Source of the DNA: Actinomycetales bacterium
GTDB taxonomy: Bacteria > Actinomycetota > Actinomycetes > S36-B12
DNA length: 61,619 nucleotides
Assembly (NCBI GenBank): GCA_018970025.1
Contig: JAGWXF010000020.1
Span: 1 to 61,619 of the forward strand
Reading direction: 5' to 3'
The notes beneath the pieces are model-generated. The model made no database searches, was not told where the DNA came from, and saw only the letters and a list, made by a program, of their open reading frames with translations. How positions within the stretch are numbered: the stretch's first letter is position 1; each line of letters opens with the position of its first letter. A program made the translations under genes and the position numbers. Positions 27,107 to 34,923 of this stretch are shown in pieces.

Positions 27107-28444
27107 GTGCTTGTGACGTCCATGCGGTGCGCGCTGGTGACCCTGGTGGGAACGGCCCTGCTCGCGACCGTGGCTCCGGCGGCTCGTGCGGCAGCGCCGT
27201 ATCCGGATGCGCCGACCATCACGGCGGTCACCCCGATGGCCAGCGGATCCCTGATGGTCGCCTACACGGCACCCGCCAGCGACGGCGGATCCCCGATCAC
27301 CTCCTACGAGGTCTCGCTGGACTCCGGCACCACCTGGTACACCTGCGCACCCACCCCGAACGCGTGCCCCTTGGGGAGCCTGAAGAACGGCCAGCCGTAC
27401 ACCGTCATCCTGCGAGCAGTGAATGCGGCGGGGCCTGGCACTGCCAGTGCGCCGGCGACCGGCACGCCGCAGATCCCGGTCGGCGCAGACCCGGACAAGC
27501 CCGCCAAGCTGCCCCGGCCCCGCGCTGCGGTGACCGCCACGTTCAACGCGGCCAGCAACCTGATCGGGGTCGACGGGGCGACGACCCGGCTCGGGGTCGG
27601 GACGCTTCCGCGGCTGCGGTTCAGCCGTGACATCCCGGACAAGGCGGTGGTCGAGCGGCACCTCACCGTCACGGCACGCGACGACGCGACTGGCCGCACG
27701 ACGGTCGTCCCTGGCGCCTGGGGCTGGCTCGACAACCGAACGGTCGTGTTCCGCCCCCGCACCTTCTGGCCCGGCCATGCCCTCATCACCATCACCTCGA
27801 CCAACGACCGGGCCGTGCTGGGCAGGTCCGGGTCCACCGCCCTGGTGGGGGCCAAGAGCCTGGCGCAGTCGTACACCTTCCGCACGGCCCGCTCATTCAT
27901 CGGCAAGGTCGACGGAGCAACGCACCAGATGAAGGTCTACGTCGACGGCAAGAAGGCGCGCACCATCCCGATCTCGCTTGGGACGACGGACTGGGAGACC
28001 CGCAATGGCGTCAAGGTCATCAGCACGCTGAAGGAGCCGATGAAGACGTACACCAGCGCGTCGCTCGGGCTCACCAATCCGGAGGACTTCTACGAGCTCG
28101 ACGCCCGGTGGAACACGCGCCTGACCCCGACGGGGGAGTTCATCCACACGGCGACCTGGGCCTATGGCCGGATCGGCCGGTGGAATGGCTCGCATGGGTG
28201 CACCAACATGTTCGAGAAGGACGCCAAGTACATCTACGACACCACCATCCCGGGCGATGTCACGGTGTACGCGAACACCGGCGGAGCGACGACTGAGCCG
28301 TGGAATGGCCCCGGCGGCCTGTGGAACATCCCGTGGAGCTCCTGGCTGAAGAAGTCGGCCCTCAGCAGCGTCACCGGCCAGGCGGACCTCTCCGGGGATG
28401 ACGACTCCGGCTCGGCCAGCGACGTCAAGCCCGCAGGCGTCTAG
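27107..28444 (+). CDS. Secreted L,D-transpeptidase with fibronectin-like and Ig-like domains
   Basis: 445 residues from GTG 27107. Signal peptide (about 5-27, ending APAARA), a fibronectin type III domain (about 32-125; SPITSYEVSLDSG, VILRAVNAAGPG), an Ig-like bridge (about 150-260), then a YkuD catalytic domain with HTATWAYG and the active-site SHGCTNM. It would form 3-3 cross-links in peptidoglycan in the periplasm-like wall zone. The Ig-YkuD pair matches mycobacterial Ldt proteins; the leading FnIII domain is unusual. A TACAGT hexamer six bases before the GTG supports a leaderless start; ATG 27122 is an alternative. Confidence 0.92.
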   Translation: MLVTSMRCALVTLVGTALLATVAPAARAAAPYPDAPTITAVTPMASGSLMVAYTAPASDGGSPITSYEVSLDSGTTWYTCAPTPNACPLGSLKNGQPYTVILRAVNAAGPGTASAPATGTPQIPVGADPDKPAKLPRPRAAVTATFNAASNLIGVDGATTRLGVGTLPRLRFSRDIPDKAVVERHLTVTARDDATGRTTVVPGAWGWLDNRTVVFRPRTFWPGHALITITSTNDRAVLGRSGSTALVGAKSLAQSYTFRTARSFIGKVDGATHQMKVYVDGKKARTIPISLGTTDWETRNGVKVISTLKEPMKTYTSASLGLTNPEDFYELDARWNTRLTPTGEFIHTATWAYGRIGRWNGSHGCTNMFEKDAKYIYDTTIPGDVTVYANTGGATTEPWNGPGGLWNIPWSSWLKKSALSSVTGQADLSGDDDSGSASDVKPAGV

Positions 28445-28459
28445 GCAGCCCGCACGCCC

Positions 28460-29329
28460 ATGCCAGCGTTCGAGTCGGCGACGTCGCTGCTCCCGCGATC
28501 CATGCCGCCGGACAGTCGCGTCGACGATGGCACTGGCGCTGGCATAGGGACGGTCGAGGGGATCGCCGCGTTCGACTGGGACGTCCCAGCCGGATGGGAG
28601 CAGGGCCGGGGCGCCTGGGGCGGCCTGGTCGTCGGAGCCCTGGTACGGGCCGTCGATGCTGCCCAGGGTCCGCAGGGCAGGCCGATTCGCACCGTCTCCG
28701 CGCACCTGGTCGCGCCGGCTCTGGCCGGGCCCGCTGCCGTGACCGCTGCGCTGGTCCGCAGGGGCTCGTCGATGTCGACGTGGTCGGCTGAGCTCGTGGA
28801 TGCCGACGCGGCCGCGCTTGCCCACGCGATGGTCATCGCGGGCGATCCTCGGGCACCCGACCTCGATGAGCATCTGCGCGCCCACCAGCTTGCCGCCATG
28901 CCCGCGGCGGACCCATGGCAGCAGTGCCCGGTCATCCCGATCCAGCCGCCGCTGGGGCCTGCCTTCGCGGCGCACCTGCAGTTCCGGCCGATCACCGGGC
29001 TGCCGTTGAGTCAGGGCCCGGCGAGGATCCTCGGCTGGATCGGCTTCTGCGATGACGCTGACTGGACGGCCGCACGACTGCTCGGCCTAGTGGATGCCTA
29101 TTGGCCCGCCGTCTACGCGACCCTGCCGGCCATCCGGCCCGTGGCCACGGTCTCGTTCAGCGCGCACCTGCTCGTCGACCCGGCGAGCCTGGACCGGGGT
29201 GAGCCGCTGCTGTTCGAGAGCCAGCTGGCGGCCGCGACGGACGGCTTCACGACGGAGACCCGGCGACTGTGGGCCGCCGATGGCCGACTGGCGGTGGAGA
29301 ACTTCCAGTCCATCGTCGTGATCCGCTAG
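28460..29329 (+). CDS. Acyl-CoA thioesterase, double-hotdog (TesB-like)
   Basis: 289 residues with two hotdog halves: the N-half carries GRGAWGGLVVGALVRAV and RTVSAHLVAPA, the C-half ATVSFSAHLLVDP and TRRLWAADGRLAVENFQS, the pattern of actinobacterial TesB-like thioesterases. It probably releases fatty acids from acyl-CoA. It follows the transpeptidase by 15 bases and precedes the membrane hydrolase by 15, so the four genes 27107-32504 may form one transcript. Confidence 0.88.
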   Translation: MPAFESATSLLPRSMPPDSRVDDGTGAGIGTVEGIAAFDWDVPAGWEQGRGAWGGLVVGALVRAVDAAQGPQGRPIRTVSAHLVAPALAGPAAVTAALVRRGSSMSTWSAELVDADAAALAHAMVIAGDPRAPDLDEHLRAHQLAAMPAADPWQQCPVIPIQPPLGPAFAAHLQFRPITGLPLSQGPARILGWIGFCDDADWTAARLLGLVDAYWPAVYATLPAIRPVATVSFSAHLLVDPASLDRGEPLLFESQLAAATDGFTTETRRLWAADGRLAVENFQSIVVIR

Positions 29330-29344
29330 GCAGGCCCTGGCAGG

Positions 29345-31441
29345 ATGCGCGCCATGGCGCACCGATCGAGGGATGAGCGCATCGCCGGAGTGGTGGGCGC
29401 TCTGGGCCCGAGGCGCACGATCCCGGAGCGGGTCGCGCTGTTCGCTGCTGCCGCTGCCGTCGGGCCATCCTTCGAGCCTGGCCTGCAGCCGCGCCGCACG
29501 ATCCACCAGGCGGTTGCGACGGGGGTGATCTCGGCGAGCACGCTGTCGCTGGTCACCGCCACCCAGAGCGGGATCGAGTCGCTGAGCCGGCTCGCACTGC
29601 GCGATCGCGCTGACTCCAGCGAGTCGGCGAACGCCGCGGCGCGATTGCTGCTGGCTGTCGGGGCCAATGCCGCCATCGCCGGTGCCCTGCTGGGCGGCGC
29701 GCGCATCATCCCGGCGCGCGAGGACGAGCGCTTCCGGCGCGGGCTGGCCCGCGTCGTCGCGGAGCGGACGGGCCGGGTGGCCGCGGCCGGGGCCGTCCTG
29801 ACCGGCGTGGCCGGGGCCATGAGCCTGGTCGCGAGCAGCAGCGCTCGGCTGCGATGGGTCGACGACATCCCGATCGCGCTGCCCGCCGGCGTCGCAGCGT
29901 CGGCATGGGAGGTGCACCGGGTGCATCGCCAGGCGCAGGATGCCGGCGATACGACGATCGCCGAGGTGTCGACCTCGAATTCGGTGCTGATCTCCATTGG
30001 CGTCGGGGCCGGCGTCCTGGGCCTGCAGGCGGGCGAGCGGGCCGTGGCCGGGGCTGTGGCCCGGGCGATCAGCAAGGTGGCGCCGTCCTACGACGCGGTG
30101 TCGAACCCGGTCGGCCACCTGGTGAGCCTTGGCCTGCTCGGGGGCGCGCTGTTCGCCGGGTACGAGTACGCCGTCCGCAGGGTCGAGCAGGGGGGTGCGG
30201 CCATCGAGCCCGCCTACCAGGAGCCCCCGACGAGCCACCTGGTCAGCGGCGGCCCGGGGAGCGCGGTGCCGTTCGCCACGCTCTCCCGCGAGGGACGCCG
30301 CTTCACCAAGATGGCGCTCAGCGGCTCCCAGATCGCACAGGTCATGGGCGTTCCCGCAGCTGCCGAGCCGATCCGGCTGTTCGTGGGCCTGGACTCCGCC
30401 GCCGTGCTCGAGGACCGCGTGGACCTGGTGATGGACGAGTTGGTACGCACCCGTGCCTTCGAGCGCCGCGTGCTGTGCCTGGCGTCGCCGACCGGCTCGG
30501 GCTACATCAACTACGTGCTGGCAGAGTCGCTTGAGTACCTCACCCTCGGCGACTGCGCCATCGCCACGATGCAGTACTCGATGCTGCCGTCGTCGATGTC
30601 GCTGACCCGTACCGGCCTGGCGATCGAGCAGAACCGGGCCCTGATGCATGCCGTCACCGGGTACCTGCGCGGCCTACCCGAGCATCGGCGTCCGCGACTG
30701 GTGCTCTTCGGCGAGAGCCTGGGCGCCCTCACGATGCAGGACATGTGGCGGCACCGCAACGTCGAGGCGATGGATCGCGACTTCGTCCACTCCTCGCTGT
30801 TCCTGGGCACGCCATCGGCCACCGAGTTCGCCAAGGCCTGGCGGCTGAATCCAGCCAAGGTCGACCCGCAGGGCAACGTGATCGAGGTCGACAACTTCGG
30901 CGAGTACCTCGCCCTTGACGATGAGCAGCGCGACCGGGTGCGGCACCTCCTGGTCAGCCACTACGACGACCCGATCCCCAAGTTCGGGACGAACCTGCTG
31001 CTGCGCCAGCCCTGGTGGCTCGGCCCTCCGGGCACCCGGCCGCCCCGCGTGCCGCAGTCGAGCGCCTGGCGACCCGGCACGACCTTCGTGCTGACCGCGG
31101 TCGACCTGATCAATGCGATGGACGTCGTCCCCGGTCAGTTCGGCCGCCGCGGCCATGACTACCGGGAGGACATCGCCCGCTTCGCAGCCGCCGCCTACGA
31201 CCTGCCGGTGACCGCCGAGCAGCTGACCCGGATCGAGCATGCCCTGCGCCAGCGCGAGCTGCAGTGGGCACAACGGCGGGTGGTCTCCGAGCAGGTCGCG
31301 CGAGCCCGCGAGGCAGTCGTGCGCGAGATGCGCACCTGGGGAGTGAGCGGGTCGGCCGATGCGCCCGGCAGCCTTGACCTCAATCGCCTCCTGGCGATCT
31401 CGGGCATGGATGTCCCCGGACCTGTCCCGCCCAGGGGCTGA
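29345..31441 (+). CDS. Integral-membrane alpha/beta hydrolase (Abhydrolase_9 family)
   Basis: 698 residues. The N-terminal half (about 1-290) has several hydrophobic segments (LLAVGANAAIAGALLGGA, AGAVLTGVAGAMSLVA, SIGVGAGVLGLQ, LVSLGLLGGALFAGYEY). The C-terminal hydrolase domain has the nucleophile in LFGESLGA (Ser near 458) and ends in a helical segment. This matches the Abhydrolase_9_N plus Abhydrolase_9 pair common in actinobacteria; likely a membrane-lipid esterase, substrate unknown. ATG 29354 is an alternative start. Four bases separate it from the CoA-transferase gene. Confidence 0.87.
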   Translation: MRAMAHRSRDERIAGVVGALGPRRTIPERVALFAAAAAVGPSFEPGLQPRRTIHQAVATGVISASTLSLVTATQSGIESLSRLALRDRADSSESANAAARLLLAVGANAAIAGALLGGARIIPAREDERFRRGLARVVAERTGRVAAAGAVLTGVAGAMSLVASSSARLRWVDDIPIALPAGVAASAWEVHRVHRQAQDAGDTTIAEVSTSNSVLISIGVGAGVLGLQAGERAVAGAVARAISKVAPSYDAVSNPVGHLVSLGLLGGALFAGYEYAVRRVEQGGAAIEPAYQEPPTSHLVSGGPGSAVPFATLSREGRRFTKMALSGSQIAQVMGVPAAAEPIRLFVGLDSAAVLEDRVDLVMDELVRTRAFERRVLCLASPTGSGYINYVLAESLEYLTLGDCAIATMQYSMLPSSMSLTRTGLAIEQNRALMHAVTGYLRGLPEHRRPRLVLFGESLGALTMQDMWRHRNVEAMDRDFVHSSLFLGTPSATEFAKAWRLNPAKVDPQGNVIEVDNFGEYLALDDEQRDRVRHLLVSHYDDPIPKFGTNLLLRQPWWLGPPGTRPPRVPQSSAWRPGTTFVLTAVDLINAMDVVPGQFGRRGHDYREDIARFAAAAYDLPVTAEQLTRIEHALRQRELQWAQRRVVSEQVARAREAVVREMRTWGVSGSADAPGSLDLNRLLAISGMDVPGPVPPRG

Positions 31442-31445
31442 GGGC

Positions 31446-32504
31446 GTGCGGGCGACGGCCCCGGAACCCGGCAGCGGCCCGCTCGCCGGGCTTCGATTCG
31501 TCGAGATGGCCGGCATCGGGCCGGCCCCATTCGCGGCCATGGTGCTGGCCGACCTGGGAGCCACCGGCATCAGGGTCGAGGGGCCACGGCCGGGCCTGGG
31601 AGTTGGCGACCCAGCCACGGACATCACTCGCCGCGGCCGGGTCGCCCGCGTGATCGACGCCCGCCAGGATCAGGGCCGCGAGGAGATCCTCGATCTCATC
31701 GGCGAGTCGGACGCCCTCATCGAGGGCTTCCGCCCCGGGGTGATGGAGCGGCTGGGCCTGGGACCGCTCGATGCGATGGAGCGTAACCCAGCGCTCGTCT
31801 ACGGGCGGATCACCGGATGGGGGCAGGAGGGCCCCTGGGCGCAGCGGGCCGGGCACGACATCACCTACATCGCCGTGGCGGGAGTGCTGGCGCATATCGG
31901 CCGGGTCGACGGCCCGCCCACCGTGCCGCTGAACCTGGTGGGCGACTACGCCGGTGGATCGATGATGCTCGTCACCGGCATCCTCGCTGCCCTCTGGCAG
32001 GCTCAGCGCACCGGGATCGGCCAGGTGGTCGATGCGGCGATGGTCGATGGGGCCGCGCTGATGATGTCGCTCATGCACTCGATGCGGGCATCCCATGCGT
32101 GGTCCATCGAGCGCGGGGTGAACCTGCTCGACGGGGGCGCGCCCTTCTACGACGCCTATCGCTGCCTGGATGGCCGCTGGCTGGCGGTGGGCTGCCTGGA
32201 GCCGAGGTTCTTCGCCGAGTTCGCGGACGTGATCGGCCTAGACCCTTCCTATGCCGAGCGGCAGTACGACCTGGCGTGCTGGGAGCAGCTGCGTGCCGAC
32301 ATCGTCCGCATCATCGCGACCCGTACCCGTGATGACTGGGTCGAGGCCTTCGGCGACGGGGACGCCTGCGTGGCGCCGGTGCTGACGATGGACGAGGCGC
32401 CGGAACACGTGCACCTGCGTGCGCGCAAGACCTTCATCGAGGTCGACGGGCAGGTGCAGGCTGCCCCGGCTCCCCGGTTCAGCCGGCCCAGCGCCGGCGG
32501 CTGA
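31446..32504 (+). CDS. CaiB/BaiF CoA-transferase family protein (alpha-methylacyl-CoA racemase-like)
   Basis: 352 residues from the GTG at 31446. Family III signatures: LRFVEMAGIGPAPFAAMVLADLGA at the N-terminus, GRITGWGQEGPWAQRAGHDI with the racemase His, and DYAGGSMMLVTGILAAL with the catalytic Asp. The GHDITYIAVAGVL stretch is typical of alpha-methylacyl-CoA racemases, which interconvert (R)- and (S)-2-methylacyl-CoA before beta-oxidation of branched or sterol side chains. Formyl-CoA transferase activity is the alternative. It lies four bases after the membrane hydrolase, so the two are coupled. Confidence 0.9.
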   Translation: MRATAPEPGSGPLAGLRFVEMAGIGPAPFAAMVLADLGATGIRVEGPRPGLGVGDPATDITRRGRVARVIDARQDQGREEILDLIGESDALIEGFRPGVMERLGLGPLDAMERNPALVYGRITGWGQEGPWAQRAGHDITYIAVAGVLAHIGRVDGPPTVPLNLVGDYAGGSMMLVTGILAALWQAQRTGIGQVVDAAMVDGAALMMSLMHSMRASHAWSIERGVNLLDGGAPFYDAYRCLDGRWLAVGCLEPRFFAEFADVIGLDPSYAERQYDLACWEQLRADIVRIIATRTRDDWVEAFGDGDACVAPVLTMDEAPEHVHLRARKTFIEVDGQVQAAPAPRFSRPSAGG

Positions 32505-32517
32505 CCGGCGCCCTGCA

Positions 32518-33069
32518 TCACAGCACGATCGTCCTGGCCGACTCCAGGATGCGCCGGACGTACTCCTCGGTCTCCGGGAAGGGCGGGATCCCGTCGTACG
32601 TGCGCACGGCCCCATAGCCGGCGTTGTAGGCGGCCAGCGTGTTCTGCAGCCGGTCGCCGCTGACGCCCCGGACCAGCCGGCGGTTCACGCAGTTCAGCTC
32701 TGCCGCCGCCGGGATGGCGTCCTGCGGATCCCAGACGCTGCGCTTGCCGTCGTCATTGGCATCGATGCCGTACTGCTTCCACACCTCCGGCATGAACTGC
32801 GCAATCCCCTGGGCGCCGGCCCGGCTCACGGCCCGGTGATCCCAGCCGCTCTCCTGCGCGATCTGGGCGGCGAAGACCTCCAGCGGCACCTGCGGGCATC
32901 GCCGGGAGGCATCGCGGATGAGCTGCCGGTACTCGGTCGGGACGACCACCGGGCCGATGAGGCCGGCATCACGGGCCCGGCCCAGGCCCCACCAGGCGGC
33001 AGCGCCGATGAGGGCCGCGACGAATGCGAGCACCAGCAGAGAGCGGATCATCCGTCCGAGCAGGCGCAC
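32518..33069 (-). CDS. Membrane-anchored lytic transglycosylase (SLT domain)
   Basis: 183 residues: an N-terminal membrane anchor (about 9-28, LLVLAFVAALIGAAAWWGL), then an SLT lysozyme-like domain with catalytic Glu in IAQESGWD, AGAQGIAQFMPEVW, and AAYNAGYGAV. It would cleave peptidoglycan glycan strands, releasing 1,6-anhydro ends. The GTG start has TAGCGT six bases upstream (leaderless). Tail to tail with the CoA-transferase gene. Confidence 0.92.
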   Translation of the reverse strand: MRLLGRMIRSLLVLAFVAALIGAAAWWGLGRARDAGLIGPVVVPTEYRQLIRDASRRCPQVPLEVFAAQIAQESGWDHRAVSRAGAQGIAQFMPEVWKQYGIDANDDGKRSVWDPQDAIPAAAELNCVNRRLVRGVSGDRLQNTLAAYNAGYGAVRTYDGIPPFPETEEYVRRILESARTIVL

Positions 33070-33181
33070 CCCCCCACGCTAACCGGGGGCGCTGACGAGC
33101 GGTGACGCCGGGCTGCGCGCCGCGTCCGGGCGATCTGCTCGCCTGTGCCGCTTGCCGGCGCGAGGAGCGTACGGTGAGCAC

Positions 33182-34327
33182 GTGAGCGATGCGGTCGAGC
33201 GGCAGGTCCCCGACCTGGGCCGGCCCGCCGTGGAGGGAATGTTCGAGCAGCGACTGGCTGAGGCCTTCGCCGCCCTGGGCACCTTCAACCTGGCCGTGTT
33301 CGGCAAGACCGGGGTGGGCAAGTCGACCCTGGTCAATGCCATCTTCGGCCGTGATGTCGCGCGGACGGGCCTGGGCCAGGCCGTGACCAAGGGCCTGGTC
33401 TACTACCGCCATCCGGACGGATTCCTCGGCGTCTACGACAGCGAGGGATTCGAGACCGGAACCGCCGGCAACGTCATCCTCGACGGCCTGCACCGCATCG
33501 TGGCCGAGCACGGGACGAAGGCGGTCGACGAGCAGATCCACGCCGCCTGGTACCTGGTTCGCTGGTCCGATCGCCGGTTCGAGCAGGCGCAGGCGGAGTT
33601 CGTGCGCGCCCTGCAGGGGCTGGGCCTGCCCGTCATCGTGGTGATGACGCAGGTCCCCACCCGCGACGGCCAGGTGCACCCGGAGGCCTTGGAGCTCGCC
33701 GGCTATATCGAGTCACTCGGCCTGCCGATGGCGCCCCGGGGCAAGGTCGTGCTCACCAACGCGCTGGCAGACCCGTTCACCGGCGCACCCGTCTATGGCC
33801 TGCAGGCACTGCTCGATGACACGTACCAGGTCGTCCCAGCCGCTGCGGAGCGAGCGCTCACGGCTGCGCAGGTCCTCGACATCGGCCGCAAAAAAAAAGT
33901 CGTCGATGGCATCGTCAACCAGGCAGCGGTGATCGCGGCCGGCATCGGCGCGACACCGATCCCCTTCGCTGACGCGGCCCTGCTGGTGCCCAATCAGGTG
34001 ACGATGATCGCGCGGATCACCGCCGCCTACGGCCTGCCGCCGAGCCGCTCGCGGGCCATGGCGGTCGCCGGATCGATCATCCTGACCGGCGGGGCGACCA
34101 TGGCCGGTCGGTATGCGGTCACCAGCCTGCTGAAGTTCGTGCCCGGCGGCAACATCGCCGGGTCGGCGATCTCGGCGACCGTGGCCGCCTCGCTGACCAA
34201 GGCGGTCGGCGTGGCATGGGCGAAGGTCTGCGAGTACGCGCTGAGTCTTGCGCCGGAGCAGCGGGATGCGTTCTTCCAGGGCCACGAGGTCACCGAGAAG
34301 TTCCTGTCGTTCATGAAGCAGCGGTAG
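33182..34327 (+). CDS. Small GTPase with DUF697-like membrane domain
   Basis: 381 residues. The G domain has P-loop [17 protein letters not shown] (about 40-55), DSEGFE as G3, and VVMTQV in place of the usual N/TKxD G4. The C-half (about 240-370) has Gly/Ala-rich amphipathic helices (AAVIAAGIGATPIPFADAA; PGGNIAGSAISATVAASL) like the DUF697 domain of YcjF-type GTPases, probably sitting on the membrane. Start GTG 33182 has TACGGT six bases upstream. An A9 homopolymer at 33890-33898 encodes KKK. It is followed closely by the basic membrane protein gene. Function unknown. Confidence 0.85.
   Translation: MSDAVERQVPDLGRPAVEGMFEQRLAEAFAALGTFNLAVFGKTGVGKSTLVNAIFGRDVARTGLGQAVTKGLVYYRHPDGFLGVYDSEGFETGTAGNVILDGLHRIVAEHGTKAVDEQIHAAWYLVRWSDRRFEQAQAEFVRALQGLGLPVIVVMTQVPTRDGQVHPEALELAGYIESLGLPMAPRGKVVLTNALADPFTGAPVYGLQALLDDTYQVVPAAAERALTAAQVLDIGRKKKVVDGIVNQAAVIAAGIGATPIPFADAALLVPNQVTMIARITAAYGLPPSRSRAMAVAGSIILTGGATMAGRYAVTSLLKFVPGGNIAGSAISATVAASLTKAVGVAWAKVCEYALSLAPEQRDAFFQGHEVTEKFLSFMKQR
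33890..33898 (+). repeat. A9 homopolymer inside the GTPase gene
   Basis: Nine consecutive A residues in a roughly 68 % GC neighbourhood encode Lys-Lys-Lys between the G domain and the membrane helices. Such a run is prone to replication or polymerase slippage; a one-base change would truncate the C-terminal domain. Confidence 0.9.
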
Positions 34328-34335
34328 GGGTCGGG

Positions 34336-34371
34336 ATGAAGGCGGAGGGCGGGATGAAGGCGGAGGGCGGG
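34336..34371 (+). repeat. 18-base duplication carrying ribosome site and start codon
   Basis: Two exact copies of an 18-mer (34336-34353, 34354-34371), each ATGAAGGCGGAGGGCGGG, followed by a third ATG at 34372. Each copy brings its own start codon and a GGAGG placed for the next ATG, so one mRNA offers three in-frame starts that add or drop MKAEGG. Confidence 0.9.
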
Positions 34372-34914
34372 ATGAGGAAGGCGATGCTGGTCGGCGCGGC
34401 GGTTGCCGGGGCGGCTGTCGGCGTGTGGATCTGGCGCAGGCGTGGTGACGTCGGCAGCGTTGCCGACGCATCGACCCAGGTCGCGCAGGCCATGTCGGGC
34501 GCCGTCGATGCGGCCGTGTCCGAGGTGAGATCGGCGGCTGCCTCTGCGGTGTCCATGGCCGACGCACTGGGGGAGTCGGCCAAGCGCACCGTGCACGACC
34601 TGGCAACGGCAGCGGGGGAGGCGGCCGCTGCCGCTGCCGAGGATGCCGCCGCGCAGGATGCGGCCGCTCAGACAGCGGAGCCGTCCGACGAGTCGTCCGA
34701 AGCGTCGACGGCAGATGCTCCGACCGCGAAGAAGGCCGCAGCGAAGAAGACGACTGCGAAGAAGGCGGCCGCGAAGAATACGACCGCGAAGAATACGACC
34801 GCGAAGAAGGCGCCCGCGAAGAAGGCGCCCGCGAAGAAGGCGCCCGCGAAGAAGAGGACCGCGAAGAAGGCTGCGGCTCCCGCCAGCACGGCGCCTGGAG
34901 CGAGTAGCGCGTAG
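34336..34914 (+). CDS. Membrane-anchored protein with histone H1-like basic tail
   Basis: 192 residues from the ATG at 34336. One membrane segment lies near 18-35 (LVGAAVAGAAVGVWIW), followed by an Ala-rich helical stretch with regular Val/Ala spacing like YtxH proteins, an acidic linker, then ten AKKxx pentapeptides (about 131-180) like the tails of HupB or histone H1. Three in-frame ATGs (34336, 34354, 34372) each follow a GGAGG or AGGGG within an 18-base duplication, so the true start is unsure. It follows the GTPase by eight bases. It could tie DNA or another polyanion to the membrane; that is inference. Confidence 0.75.
   Translation: MKAEGGMKAEGGMRKAMLVGAAVAGAAVGVWIWRRRGDVGSVADASTQVAQAMSGAVDAAVSEVRSAAASAVSMADALGESAKRTVHDLATAAGEAAAAAAEDAAAQDAAAQTAEPSDESSEASTADAPTAKKAAAKKTTAKKAAAKNTTAKNTTAKKAPAKKAPAKKAPAKKRTAKKAAAPASTAPGASSA
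34726..34875 (+). repeat. Ten 15-base repeats encoding AKKxx
   Basis: Ten consecutive 15-base units beginning GCGAAGAA. Units 4-5 are identical (GCGAAGAATACGACC) and units 6-8 are identical (GCGAAGAAGGCGCCC), a sign of recent slippage. Copy number is likely to vary between strains. Confidence 0.93.
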
Positions 34915-34923
34915 GCTGACGAG

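Noticed and set aside
34668-34889. Phe/Ala-repeat hydrophobic frame (FFAGAFFAG...) on the minus strand
   Set aside because: It is simply the complement of the AKKxx repeat region and has no start signal of its own.
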